The notes beneath the pieces were generated by a model. It made no database searches. It saw only the letters and a list, made by a program, of their open reading frames with translations, and was not told where the DNA came from. A program made the position numbers and the translations under genes. A stretch of 64,000 nucleotides of DNA from Carnobacterium viridans (GTDB taxonomy: Bacteria > Bacillota > Bacilli > Lactobacillales > Carnobacteriaceae): contig NZ_FNJW01000008.1 in assembly GCF_900102725.1 (NCBI RefSeq), positions 2,330,501 through 2,394,500 on the forward strand, in the 5' to 3' direction. Shown here piece after piece: positions 53,497-62,690 of the stretch (position 1 is its first letter; each line of letters begins with the position of its first letter).

Positions 53497-56286
53497 ATGA
53501 AAATGAAAGAAACATTACAATTAGGAAAAACAAAATTTCCCATGCGTGGAAATTTACCGGTTCGTGAGTTAGAATGGCAAAAAAACTGGGAAGAATTAGA
53601 TATTTATGGACAAAGACAAAAAATCAATGAAGGTAAACCAACATTTGTTTTACATGATGGACCACCTTATGCAAATGGAAACATTCATATTGGGCATGCT
53701 TTAAATAAAATTAGTAAAGATATCATTGTCCGTTACAAATCAATGTCTGGATTCAGATCTCCTTATGTACCAGGTTGGGACACTCATGGACTGCCGATTG
53801 AACAAGCCTTAACAAATAAAGGTGTTAAACGTAAAGAAATGAGTCTTGCAGAATTCCGTAAGTTATGTGAAGAATATGCTTGGGAACAAGTAAATAAACA
53901 AAAAGAAGATTTTAAACGTTTAGGTGTAGCCGGAGAATGGGATCATCCATATGTAACACTAACGAAGGAATACGAAGAAGCACAAATTCGCGTGTTTGGA
54001 AAAATGGCTGAAAAGGGTTATATCTATAAAGGGTTAAAACCCATTTATTGGTCTCCATCTAGTGAATCTGCACTTGCAGAAGCTGAAATTGAATACAAAG
54101 ACGTTAAATCAGCAAGTATTTATGTAGGGTTTAAAGTTGTTGATGGGAAAGGTCTGATCGATGAAGATACTTCATTTGTTATTTGGACAACTACACCATG
54201 GACTATCCCATCAAATCTTGCTATTACTGTTCATCCAGAATATGACTATTCTGTTGTAGTTGCAGACGGTAAGAAATACGTTTTAGCAAAAGATTTAATT
54301 GATGCTGTTGCAGAAGAAATTGGTTGGAATCAAGTTGAAACGATTAAAGAATTAAAAGGCAAAGACTTGGAATTCATGACGGCTCAACACCCAATGTATG
54401 ACCGTACTTCTCTTTTGATTTTAGGTGACCATGTAACTCTTGAAGCCGGTACTGGACTTGTTCATACAGCTCCAGGTCATGGGGATGATGACTTTATTGT
54501 AGGACAAAAATACAAATTAAGTGTTTTATCACCAGTTGATGATAAAGGATGTTTCACAGATGAAGCTCCAGGTTTAGAAGGTATTTTTTACAATGATGGA
54601 AACAAAGTCATTACTGAGTGGTTGGAAAAAGAAGGAGCACTACTAAAATTAAACTTCTTTACTCATAGCTACCCACATGACTGGAGAACTAAGAAACCGG
54701 TTATTTTCCGTGCAACACCTCAATGGTTTGCTTCTATTGATCAATTCCGTGGAGACATTTTAAAAGCCGTGGAAGGTGTTGAATGGGTTCAAAAATGGGG
54801 TATGCAACGCTTATACAACATGGTCCGTGATCGAGGCGATTGGGTGATTTCACGTCAACGTGCTTGGGGAGTTCCTTTACCAATCTTCTATGGTGAAAAT
54901 GGCGAAGCTATTATAACACCGGAAACAATTGAACACGTAGCAGCTTTATTTGGAGAGTTTGGTTCAAATGTATGGTTTGAACGCGAAGCTAAAGAGTTAT
55001 TACCAGAAGGATTCACTCATCCCTCAAGTCCAAATAATCAATTTACAAAAGAAACAGACATCATGGATGTATGGTTTGATTCTGGTTCATCTCATGAAGC
55101 TGTACTAAGAGCTAGAGAAAACTTAACTTTCCCAGCGGATATGTATCTTGAAGGTTCAGATCAATACCGCGGTTGGTTTAATTCAAGCATTACGACCAGT
55201 GTAGCTATCAACGGAGTAGCACCATATAAAACAGTTCTCTCTCAAGGAATGGTTTTAGATGGAGACGGTCGTAAAATGAGTAAATCTCTTGGAAACACGA
55301 TTGCACCAAGTAAAGTTATTAAACAAATGGGAGCAGACATTGTGCGCCTATGGGTTTCTAGTGTAGATACACAAGCAGATGTGCGTGTGAGTGATGAAAT
55401 TTTAAAACAGGTTTCTGAAGTTTACCGCAAAATTCGTAATACCATGCGTTTCTTATTGGCTAATACCGCTGACTACAATCCTTCAACAAATAAAATAGCG
55501 TTTAACGACTTAAGATCTGTTGATAAATACCTCATGATTCGTTTGAATCAGTTGGTAGAAAAAGTAGAAAGGCACTATGATAACTATGAATTTTCTTCTA
55601 TTTATCAATTAATAAATAACTTCTGTACAGTAGACTTATCTCAATTCTATCTAGATTTTGCTAAAGATGTTGTTTATATTGAAGCTGAGGATGCTTATGA
55701 ACGCCGTGCTATGCAAACAGTGTTCTATGAAGTATTAGTAAAAATTACAAAACTATTAACACCAATTCTTCCACATACTGCTGAAGAGATTTGGACATTC
55801 TTAAGTGAAACCGATGAATTTGTTCAATTAACGGATATGCCAGTCATTGATCGATATGAAAATGAAGCTGAACTATTAGACATGTGGGATGCTTTCATGG
55901 ATATTCGCGATGTAGTTCAAAAAGCTCTTGAAGAAGCACGTAATGAAAAAATCATTGGAAAATCTTTTGAAGCAAAAGTTACTATTTACCCTACAGAACA
56001 AACAAAAGATTTGTTTGTTTCATTAAATAGTGATATAGCACAATTATTAATTGTTTCTAATTTAGAAATAGCAGAATCGATTGAAGAAGCACCTAGTAAC
56101 GCGGTTCATTCAGAATCTGTAGCCGTTGTAGTAGAACACGCTCATGGCGAAACTTGCGAAAGATGTCGTGCTATCAAAGAAGATGTAGGTTCTAATGAAA
56201 ATGCACCAACTCTTTGTGCTCGTTGTGCTGCAATCGTTGAAGAACATTTTCCAGAAGCTTTAGTACCTGAAACTGAAGCAGAATAA
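53497..56286 (+). CDS. ileS: Isoleucine--tRNA ligase
   Basis: 929-residue class I aminoacyl-tRNA synthetase. HIGH motif is [15 protein letters not shown] (about residues 57-71), the editing domain contains [13 protein letters not shown], and KMSKS is [11 protein letters not shown] (about residue 594). The C-terminal zinc knuckle has cysteines in [10 protein letters not shown] and [11 protein letters not shown]. Length matches the bacterial type 1 enzyme. Regulated by the upstream T-box. Confidence 0.97.
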   Translation: MKMKETLQLGKTKFPMRGNLPVRELEWQKNWEELDIYGQRQKINEGKPTFVLHDGPPYANGNIHIGHALNKISKDIIVRYKSMSGFRSPYVPGWDTHGLPIEQALTNKGVKRKEMSLAEFRKLCEEYAWEQVNKQKEDFKRLGVAGEWDHPYVTLTKEYEEAQIRVFGKMAEKGYIYKGLKPIYWSPSSESALAEAEIEYKDVKSASIYVGFKVVDGKGLIDEDTSFVIWTTTPWTIPSNLAITVHPEYDYSVVVADGKKYVLAKDLIDAVAEEIGWNQVETIKELKGKDLEFMTAQHPMYDRTSLLILGDHVTLEAGTGLVHTAPGHGDDDFIVGQKYKLSVLSPVDDKGCFTDEAPGLEGIFYNDGNKVITEWLEKEGALLKLNFFTHSYPHDWRTKKPVIFRATPQWFASIDQFRGDILKAVEGVEWVQKWGMQRLYNMVRDRGDWVISRQRAWGVPLPIFYGENGEAIITPETIEHVAALFGEFGSNVWFEREAKELLPEGFTHPSSPNNQFTKETDIMDVWFDSGSSHEAVLRARENLTFPADMYLEGSDQYRGWFNSSITTSVAINGVAPYKTVLSQGMVLDGDGRKMSKSLGNTIAPSKVIKQMGADIVRLWVSSVDTQADVRVSDEILKQVSEVYRKIRNTMRFLLANTADYNPSTNKIAFNDLRSVDKYLMIRLNQLVEKVERHYDNYEFSSIYQLINNFCTVDLSQFYLDFAKDVVYIEAEDAYERRAMQTVFYEVLVKITKLLTPILPHTAEEIWTFLSETDEFVQLTDMPVIDRYENEAELLDMWDAFMDIRDVVQKALEEARNEKIIGKSFEAKVTIYPTEQTKDLFVSLNSDIAQLLIVSNLEIAESIEEAPSNAVHSESVAVVVEHAHGETCERCRAIKEDVGSNENAPTLCARCAAIVEEHFPEALVPETEAE

Positions 56287-56298
56287 ACCTTTTATAAA

Positions 56299-56336
56299 AT
56301 AAGGGAGTGAGACAAACGTCTCACTCCCTTATTTTG
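56299..56336 (+). terminator. Intrinsic terminator after ileS
   Basis: AATAAGGGAGTGAGAC and GTCTCACTCCCTTATT form a perfect 16-bp stem around four bases, followed by TTT. Confidence 0.94.
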
Positions 56337-56353
56337 ATACTTTATATTTTTTA

Positions 56354-56381
56354 TTGTAATCTGTAAATGAAATGGTAAAAT
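56354..56381 (+). promoter_or_regulatory. Promoter of dapF
   Basis: TTGTAA (56354-56359) and an extended -10 TGGTAAAAT (56373-56381), 16-base spacer, about 30 bases before the dapF start. Confidence 0.75.
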
Positions 56382-56410
56382 ATGGTAAGGAAAAAGGAGG
56401 TACAATCATT

Positions 56411-57391
56411 ATGCAAGTAGACTTAATTAAAGTTCATGGATCAGAAAACGAATTTTTTATTTTAGATGAAACATTGCTCGAAAGAACAGTGACACAAGAT
56501 GAACTTGTATCTCTGACTCAAATCATTACGGATCGCAACACAGGGCTTCTAAAGGGAGCTGACGGAGTTCTTTTAGTAGGAACAACGAATCATGAAGAAT
56601 CAGACGGACGTATGAGAGTAATCAATTATGATGGTAGTGAAGCTAGTATGTGTGGCAATGGATTAAGAACGGTTGCGCGTTATCTTTCTGAAAAAAATAA
56701 AAAAAATGAGTTTATTGTTGAAACAATGCATGCTGATCTACACGTAAAAAAAGCAGAAGAATTAGGAAAAGATATTCAAACTTTTCAAGTAGAGATTTCT
56801 CCAGTATCTTTTAATGTAGATGATTTGCCATTCAATTGGTCATCAGAAAAGTTTATTGATCAAGAATTACCAGAACTAGCTCCTAATTTGCGCTTTTCTG
56901 CGGTTGCAGTGCCAAATCCTCATTTAATCAGTTTTGTTGATCATGAAACAGTATACAGTTCACAATTTGAGGAGCTTGCAACCTATTTAAATGGTAAAAA
57001 CCCTTATTTTCCTGACGGAGTAAATGTTAGCTTTGTAGAAGTATTGGATAAACAATCCCTATTTGTCCGTACTTTTGAAAGAGGAGTAGGTTTTACAAAT
57101 GCTTGCGGTACTGCAATGGCAGCGAGCAGTTTAATGTATGTGTTATTAAAAAATGGACAATTTGAAGAAAAGATTCAAGTGACTAACCCTGGAGGAATGG
57201 TTCAAACAGTTGTTCACAAAGATGAAGATGGAATTTACTGGATGGACTTAATTGGAAATGCAACGTATTTAAATAAAGTGTCTATCTCATTAGAAGACAT
57301 TTTAACTCATAAACTAGATAATCATACCCAAATCCCACTAAATGAAAATGAAAATTACCATAAATTTTTAAAGGAACTTACGATTGATTAA
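56411..57391 (+). CDS. dapF: Diaminopimelate epimerase
   Basis: 326-residue cofactor-free epimerase that converts LL- to meso-diaminopimelate. The two catalytic cysteines are C81 in SEASMCGNGLRTVARY and C232 in GFTNACGTAMAA, one in each half of the pseudo-dimer. It is somewhat longer than the E. coli enzyme (about 274), with extra sequence at about 120-165 and at the C-terminus. ATG at 56411 has AAGGAGG ten bases upstream; earlier in-frame codons overlap the promoter. It supplies MurE and lysine synthesis. Single-gene unit. Confidence 0.94.
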   Translation: MQVDLIKVHGSENEFFILDETLLERTVTQDELVSLTQIITDRNTGLLKGADGVLLVGTTNHEESDGRMRVINYDGSEASMCGNGLRTVARYLSEKNKKNEFIVETMHADLHVKKAEELGKDIQTFQVEISPVSFNVDDLPFNWSSEKFIDQELPELAPNLRFSAVAVPNPHLISFVDHETVYSSQFEELATYLNGKNPYFPDGVNVSFVEVLDKQSLFVRTFERGVGFTNACGTAMAASSLMYVLLKNGQFEEKIQVTNPGGMVQTVVHKDEDGIYWMDLIGNATYLNKVSISLEDILTHKLDNHTQIPLNENENYHKFLKELTID

Positions 57392-57433
57392 AAAACATAG
57401 ATGAAAATGTTGCTGTTAAAGCAAAGTAAACCC

Positions 57434-57462
57434 TTGCAAAACTAAAAACACTGAGTTATAAT
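57434..57462 (+). promoter_or_regulatory. Sigma-A promoter of the cold-shock gene
   Basis: TTGCAA (57434-57439) and TATAAT (57457-57462) with a 17-base spacer. The leader is about 83 bases, the long type usual for cold-shock genes. Confidence 0.85.
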
Positions 57463-57551
57463 AATTTTGTAATTGATTTTATTTTTTTGAAAGACAATAG
57501 GTCACAAAAGAGAATCAATTGCAAAACGACTAAGCGGAGGTACAGTGAATT

Positions 57552-57752
57552 ATGGAAAAAGGAACAGTAAAATGGTTTAATGCAGAAAAAGGTTTTGGTT
57601 TTATTGAGGTTGAAGGCGGGGACGACGTGTTTGTACACTTTAGTGCAATTACAGGTGACGGCTTCAAATCATTAGAAGAAGGACAAGCAGTTGAATTTGA
57701 GATTGTTGAAGGAAACCGTGGAGCACAAGCTGCGAATGTTGTAAAACTTTAA
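57552..57752 (+). CDS. Cold-shock protein (CspA family)
   Basis: 66-residue single-domain RNA chaperone. It starts [20 protein letters not shown], with RNP1 KGFGFIEV and RNP2 VFVHFSAI. It melts RNA structure at low temperature. GGAGG precedes the ATG by 11 bases. The long leader suggests control by RNA structure, as in other csp genes. It is monocistronic with its own terminator. Confidence 0.96.
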   Translation: MEKGTVKWFNAEKGFGFIEVEGGDDVFVHFSAITGDGFKSLEEGQAVEFEIVEGNRGAQAANVVKL

Positions 57753-57770
57753 TTTTAATTCAATTAATCG

Positions 57771-57807
57771 TAGTACCAGCAGATTAAAGTCTGTTGGTAC
57801 TTTTTTT
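57771..57807 (+). terminator. Intrinsic terminator after the cold-shock gene
   Basis: AGTACCAGCAGA and TCTGTTGGTACT pair with one G-T wobble around a six-base loop, followed by T's. Confidence 0.92.
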
Positions 57808-57836
57808 GTAGAGAGAGATTAAACCTGATTTTTTTG

Positions 57837-57886
57837 TTGACTTTAAGTTAGTGTTGATATATTATAGTTAGCATGCTAACTATAAT
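57837..57886 (+). promoter_or_regulatory. Promoter with a 26-bp palindromic operator (MarR-ABC operon)
   Basis: TTGACT (57837-57842) and TATTAT (57860-57865) have a 17-base spacer. A perfect 26-bp palindrome, half-site ATTATAGTTAGCA, spans 57861-57886 and so covers the -10 box and the start point. This is the classical position for autorepression by the MarR-type regulator encoded 42 bases downstream. Confidence 0.85.
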
Positions 57887-57927
57887 TCGTTCTGTAAATT
57901 TCTGAAAAGGATAGTCGAAAGATTGAG

Positions 57928-58398
57928 GTGAGAATAATTTTTTTTGATGAAGAGAACAATGAAAAAGAAATTGGAATGGAAATACGTAAATTAGTAAATT
58001 TTATACACCGAAATGTCGATTCTTTTAAAACAGAAGATGAAAAATACCATATTACCAAGATGCATGGAATGATCATTGGTTTTTTAAATAATGCAAAAGA
58101 CGAAGATGTATTCCAAAAAGATATTGAAAAAAAATTTTCAATGCGCCGTTCAACTACTTCAACAATGTTGAAAAGTATGGAAGATAAAGGATTGATTGAA
58201 CGTATTTCTATTGAAAAAGACGCACGAATGAAGAAGTTACAATTATCCCAAAAAGGTCAAAGCTTAGTTGAAAAAGTAACAAAAGAGTACCAAAGAATAG
58301 AAAATTTATTACTTAAAGATTTAACGGACGAAGAGCTTGAACAGTTTTTCAAGACCATTCATAAGATGCAACAAAATATGTTGAAAGATATAGAGTAA
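57928..58398 (+). CDS. MarR family transcriptional regulator
   Basis: About 156-residue winged-helix regulator. The recognition region is FSMRRSTTSTMLKSMEDKGLIER, followed by the wing ISIEKDARMKKLQLSQKG and a helical dimer part at the C-terminus. The start is uncertain: GTG at 57928 itself lies in a GAGGTGAG ribosome-site-like word, and ATG at 57976 is a shorter alternative that would keep the whole core fold. It most likely represses its own gene and the two ABC genes through the 26-bp palindrome and is released by a drug-like ligand. Confidence 0.88.
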   Translation: MRIIFFDEENNEKEIGMEIRKLVNFIHRNVDSFKTEDEKYHITKMHGMIIGFLNNAKDEDVFQKDIEKKFSMRRSTTSTMLKSMEDKGLIERISIEKDARMKKLQLSQKGQSLVEKVTKEYQRIENLLLKDLTDEELEQFFKTIHKMQQNMLKDIE

Positions 58399-58429
58399 GA
58401 CTCAGTTAAAGAAACGAAGGAGAACGACT

Positions 58430-60208
58430 ATGCTAAAAATATTAAAATATTTAAAACGAAAAGAATGGATGATGATTTTATTTAGCGTTATCTTTATAGT
58501 TGTTCAAGTCTATTTGGATTTAGAACTACCAGAATATATGTCTAAAATTACGCAACTTATTCAAATTCCGGGTTCAAAAATGCAAGATATATTTGAAAAT
58601 GGCGGCTATATGATGCTGTGTGCTCTAGGTAGCTTAGTCGCATCTTTTGTAACAGTGTTTTTTGTTTCAAAAGTAGCGGCTGGTCTTTCACGCACGATAC
58701 GATCAGAAGTATTTACAAAGGTTGAAGGATTTTCAATGGAAGAAATCAATCATTTTTCTACTTCAAGTTTGATCACCCGTTCTTCAAATGATGTAACCCA
58801 GATTCAAATGGCAATGTCATTAGGTCTGCAAGTGTTAATCAAAGCTCCTATTATGGCTATATGGGCCATTTCCAAAATAGTTGATAAATCTTGGGAATGG
58901 ACACTTTCAACAGCGGGGGCAGTAGGTGTTTTGTTCCTTATTATAAGTGTTGTCGTTATATTCGCTTTACCAAAGTTTAAAGTGATCCAAACCTTAACCG
59001 ATAACCTTAACCGAGTTACACGTGAAAATCTAACCGGATTACGCGTTATTCGTGCATACAATGCAGAAAATTTTGAAGAAGAAAAATTTGAAACAGCAAA
59101 TCACAAACTAATGAATACAAACTTATTTATCAATAGAATCATGGCGATTATGGGACCAGGGATGACATTGATCATGAGTGGATTAAGTTTATCTATTTAC
59201 TGGATCGGTGCTTACTTAATCAATGATGTTCAACTAACTAGTCAAGCAAGTGTTTTAGATCGTGTTGATATATTCAGTGATATGGTTGTGTTCTCTTCTT
59301 ATGCTATTCAAGTTGTTATTTCATTTATGATGTTAACGATTGTATTTATTATCGTTCCTCGTGCTGCAGTATCAGCTGGACGTATTTTAGAAGTTTTAAA
59401 TACAAAAGAAACCATTAAGGATGGAACATTGACACAATCTACTCAAGATCAAAAAGGTACCGTAGTATTTGATAATGTATCTTTTCAGTATCCAGATGCT
59501 TCTGAAGCTATATTGGAAAATATTTCCTTTACGGCAAACAAAGGTGAAACAGTTGCTTTTATTGGTTCTACCGGTAGTGGGAAAAGTACGTTAGTCAATT
59601 TGATCCCTCGTTTCTTTGATGTAACAGGTGGCCAAATTAAAGTTAACGGCCAGGATATCAAAGAATATACACAAAAATATCTGCATTCTTTAGTTGGGTT
59701 TGTTCCACAAAAAGCGTTTTTATTCAGTGGTACGGTTCGTTCAAATGTGAGTTATGGAGATGCTGGACACGAAGTAACTGAAGCCGACATGAAAAAAGCT
59801 ATTGAAATAGCTCAAAGTAGCGACTTTGTTGAGAAAATGGAAGATGGATATGATGCCTCAATTTCTCAATCAGGAAGCAACGTATCAGGAGGTCAGCGTC
59901 AACGTTTAGCAATCTCACGTGCGATTTCACGGAAGCCAGAGATTTTGGTTTTTGATGACTCATTTTCAGCTTTAGATTACAAAACAGATCGTGTATTACG
60001 TGCAGCGTTAAACAAAGAATTAAAAGATACAACAAAATTAATTGTCGCTCAACGTATTGGTACCATTCGTGATGCAGACAAAATTATTGTTTTAGATGAA
60101 GGAAAAATTGTTGGAATTGGTACACATCAAGAATTGATGCAAACGTGTGAAGTCTATCAAGACATCGCTTATTCTCAACTTTCTAAGGAGGAATTAGCAG
60201 ATGAGTAA
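58430..60208 (+). CDS. ABC exporter half-transporter with degenerate ATPase residues (LmrC/BmrC-like)
   Basis: 592-residue half-transporter: six helices (about residues 15-315), then the ATPase domain. Walker A is GSTGSGKST (379-387) and the signature is the canonical VSGGQ (485-489). The catalytic glutamate after Walker B is replaced by D510 (FDD), and the H-loop histidine by Q541 (VAQR). These two changes mark the non-catalytic partner of heterodimeric multidrug exporters such as LmrCD and BmrCD. AAGGAG precedes the ATG. It overlaps the next gene by eight bases. Confidence 0.93.
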   Translation: MLKILKYLKRKEWMMILFSVIFIVVQVYLDLELPEYMSKITQLIQIPGSKMQDIFENGGYMMLCALGSLVASFVTVFFVSKVAAGLSRTIRSEVFTKVEGFSMEEINHFSTSSLITRSSNDVTQIQMAMSLGLQVLIKAPIMAIWAISKIVDKSWEWTLSTAGAVGVLFLIISVVVIFALPKFKVIQTLTDNLNRVTRENLTGLRVIRAYNAENFEEEKFETANHKLMNTNLFINRIMAIMGPGMTLIMSGLSLSIYWIGAYLINDVQLTSQASVLDRVDIFSDMVVFSSYAIQVVISFMMLTIVFIIVPRAAVSAGRILEVLNTKETIKDGTLTQSTQDQKGTVVFDNVSFQYPDASEAILENISFTANKGETVAFIGSTGSGKSTLVNLIPRFFDVTGGQIKVNGQDIKEYTQKYLHSLVGFVPQKAFLFSGTVRSNVSYGDAGHEVTEADMKKAIEIAQSSDFVEKMEDGYDASISQSGSNVSGGQRQRLAISRAISRKPEILVFDDSFSALDYKTDRVLRAALNKELKDTTKLIVAQRIGTIRDADKIIVLDEGKIVGIGTHQELMQTCEVYQDIAYSQLSKEELADE

Positions 60209-62003
60209 ACAAAAAAATGGACCGATGAGTGGACCAATGGTAGGTAAGAAACCTGATAATTTTAAAGAGTCTATTGGTAAGTTAGCAAAATATTGTAAAC
60301 CTTATATGATATACATTATAGTAGCATTTGTATTTGCTATTTTCGGTACAGTATTTAATTTAATAGGCCCGGATCGTCTTAGTGAAATTACAGATATAAT
60401 TACTGCAGGCATTACTGGTGCTATAAATTTAGAAAAAATAAAAAGTATTGGTTTATTTTTAGTTACGTTATATGTTCTTGGTGCAATGTTATCTTATTTC
60501 CAAGGATTTATTATGGCTACTGTAACTCAAACCGTTACTAAAAAATTGCGTACAGATATTTCAACAAAAATTAATCGTTTACCATTACGATACTTTGATA
60601 GCAACAATCATGGTGACATTTTGAGCCGTGTAACAAATGATGTGGATACAATTGGCCAAACATTAAACCAAAGTTTAGGCCAATTGGTAACCTCTATTAG
60701 TTTATTTATCGGTTCATTGATTATGATGTTTTATACAAATGTGCCTATGGCTTTATCTGCCATCCTATCAACCGTTATTGGTTTTGGCTTAATGATCACC
60801 ATCATTAAAAAGTCACAAAAATATTTCAGTCAACAACAAAAAAGTTTAGGCGAATTAAATGGTCATGTCGAAGAAATATATACAGGTCATAATATTGTAA
60901 AAGCCTTTAATGGTGAAGAGTCAGCAATTGAAGAATTTAATGAAATCAATGATACATTATTTGATAGTGCATGGAAATCTCAATATATTTCTGGTCTAAT
61001 GATGCCATTAATGAACTTTATTGGGAACTTTGGATATGTAGTGGTTTGTGTAGTTGGAGCTTATCTGGCATTCAATGATCAAATTACTTTTGGTGTGATT
61101 GTTGCCTTTATGATGTATATTCGTTTCTTTACACAACCTCTTTCACAAATTGCACAAGCTTTTACTAGTTTACAATCGGCAGCAGCTGCAAGTGAGCGTG
61201 TCTTTAATTTCTTGGAAGAAGACGAGTTAGAAGTGGAAACTGGGAAACCTACTTCGTTAGGGACAGTTAAAGGAAATGTTACATTCGATCATGTGAAATT
61301 TGGATATAATCCTGACAGACCAATTATTAAGGACTTTTCTCTAGAAGCTAAAGCTGGACAAAAAATTGCAATCGTAGGTCCAACTGGAGCAGGTAAGACG
61401 ACATTAGTGAACTTGTTAATGCGTTTCTATGAAGTGAATAGTGGAGAAATCTACATTGATGGAACACCAATTTCTAGTGTTACTAGAGGAGCCTTACACG
61501 AACAATTCTGTATGGTATTACAAGACACTTGGTTGTTTGAAGGAACGGTTAGAGAAAATATTGTCTACAGTAAAACAGGTGTAAAAGATGAAGAAGTGGT
61601 CAACGCTTGTAAAGCAGTTGGAGTACATCATTTTATTCAAACTTTACCACACGGTTACGATACAATTTTAGATGATACAACAAGTTTATCTGCTGGGCAA
61701 AAACAATTAATGACGATTGCTCGTGCAATGGTCGCAGATGCCCCATTATTGATTTTGGACGAAGCAACAAGTTCTGTTGATACCCGTACTGAATTGATTA
61801 TTCAAAAAGCAATGGATAGCTTAATGCATGGAAGAACGTCTTTCGTTATTGCACATCGTCTATCAACTATTAAGAATGCAGATTTGATTATTGTGATGAA
61901 AGATGGAGATGTAGTAGAAAGTGGAAACCATGATGTTTTATTGCAAAAAAATGGATTTTATGCGGATCTTTACAATAGTCAATTTGATCAAGAAGAAGAG
62001 TAA
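60201..62003 (+). CDS. ABC exporter half-transporter, catalytic partner (LmrD/BmrD-like)
   Basis: 600-residue partner. Six helices (about residues 35-330) and an ATPase domain with Walker A GPTGAGKTT (393-401), Walker B LILDE with E521 and H-loop H552 (IAHR), all canonical; but its signature reads LSAGQ (496-500) instead of LSGGQ. Thus one ATP site is whole and the other degenerate, built from the first protein's Walker B and this signature. Likely exports drugs or amphipathic peptides; cargo unknown. AAGGAGG precedes the ATG, inside the upstream gene. Confidence 0.93.
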   Translation: MSKQKNGPMSGPMVGKKPDNFKESIGKLAKYCKPYMIYIIVAFVFAIFGTVFNLIGPDRLSEITDIITAGITGAINLEKIKSIGLFLVTLYVLGAMLSYFQGFIMATVTQTVTKKLRTDISTKINRLPLRYFDSNNHGDILSRVTNDVDTIGQTLNQSLGQLVTSISLFIGSLIMMFYTNVPMALSAILSTVIGFGLMITIIKKSQKYFSQQQKSLGELNGHVEEIYTGHNIVKAFNGEESAIEEFNEINDTLFDSAWKSQYISGLMMPLMNFIGNFGYVVVCVVGAYLAFNDQITFGVIVAFMMYIRFFTQPLSQIAQAFTSLQSAAAASERVFNFLEEDELEVETGKPTSLGTVKGNVTFDHVKFGYNPDRPIIKDFSLEAKAGQKIAIVGPTGAGKTTLVNLLMRFYEVNSGEIYIDGTPISSVTRGALHEQFCMVLQDTWLFEGTVRENIVYSKTGVKDEEVVNACKAVGVHHFIQTLPHGYDTILDDTTSLSAGQKQLMTIARAMVADAPLLILDEATSSVDTRTELIIQKAMDSLMHGRTSFVIAHRLSTIKNADLIIVMKDGDVVESGNHDVLLQKNGFYADLYNSQFDQEEE

Positions 62004-62036
62004 AATGATAAATCTTAAAAATAGCTAAACCTATAG

Positions 62037-62071
62037 GGTGTGAATGAAGAAATTCATTCATGCCTTTTTTT
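62037..62071 (+). terminator. Intrinsic terminator of the MarR-ABC operon
   Basis: TGAATGAA and TTCATTCA around GAAA, extended by GG/CC, followed by seven T's. Confidence 0.85.
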
Positions 62072-62224
62072 GTGTCTAGTAAAAACCAAGCGCCTATTCG
62101 TTAAATTTAGGCGTTTTAAGGCCTTGAAATCCAAACTAAGATACTTATATGTAATTCTCTACAAAGATACTTAAAATAGCGTTATTTCATCCTGTCTAGG
62201 TCTGTTATTCTCAAATACTGGACA

Positions 62225-62268
62225 CAAAAAAAGCAGTCCAAGAAATTTCTTTCTTGAACTGCTTTTTT
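62225..62268 (-). terminator. Intrinsic terminator of the GlsB/YeaQ gene (bidirectional)
   Basis: AAAAAAGCAGT with CAAGAA pairs with TTCTTG and ACTGCTTTTTT across a short loop. A-run and T-run on both sides let it work in both directions; it directly follows the minus-strand gene. Confidence 0.88.
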
Positions 62269-62278
62269 ATGATTATTC

Positions 62279-62527
62279 TTAACCTTTGCGTCTTCCAACA
62301 ATAAGTGAGAAGATAAAAATTAAAATAATAGCTCCAATTAGTGCTGGAATAATCGCGAAACCGCCAATGATAGGTCCGAAATCGCTTAATAATGAACTAC
62401 CGATCCATGATCCGATAAAACCAACAATAATGTTTCCGATAATTCCGCCTGGTACATCTTTACCAACTATCATACCTGCGATAGCTCCTAAAATTCCACC
62501 TACAATTAATGACCAAATAAATCCCAT
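62279..62527 (-). CDS. GlsB/YeaQ/YmgE family stress-response membrane protein
   Basis: 82-residue very hydrophobic, glycine-rich protein with three helices (about residues 3-22, 30-48 and 55-77). It begins MGFIWSLIVGGILGAIAGMI and contains GGIIGNIIVGFIGSWIGS, the family pattern once labelled transglycosylase-associated. Function is unknown; relatives respond to envelope or acid stress. ATG at 62527 has AAGGAGG upstream; six further codons are open before it. Single gene with a good promoter. Confidence 0.88.
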   Translation of the reverse strand: MGFIWSLIVGGILGAIAGMIVGKDVPGGIIGNIIVGFIGSWIGSSLLSDFGPIIGGFAIIPALIGAIILIFIFSLIVGRRKG

Positions 62528-62572
62528 GTTCTTTTCCTCCTTCAAAAAATGTTATTCTCTATTACTCTTATT

Positions 62573-62601
62573 ATTATAGTCACCTTTTGTTCACATATCA
62601 A
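62573..62601 (-). promoter_or_regulatory. Sigma-A promoter of the GlsB/YeaQ gene
   Basis: Minus strand TTGATA (62596-62601) and TATAAT (62573-62578) with a 17-base spacer. The -35 box lies in an imperfect palindrome CATATCA-AA-TGATATG (62594-62609), a possible operator. Confidence 0.8.
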
Positions 62602-62632
62602 ATGATATGCTCTTCGTAGTATCTGATGGATA

Positions 62633-62686
62633 AAAAAAGCATTTAGACAATCAATCGAAGGCTGCCAATTGATTATCTAAATGCAA
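62633..62686 (-). terminator. Intrinsic terminator after telA
   Basis: On the minus strand GCATTTAGATAATCAAT and ATTGATTGTCTAAATGC pair with one mismatch around about ten bases, followed by seven T's. Confidence 0.92.
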
Positions 62687-62690
62687 TTAT

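Noticed and set aside
62091-62116. Small inverted repeat CGCCTA/TTAGGCG
   Set aside because: Short arms and no gene that needs it; could be a remnant, not supported as a feature.
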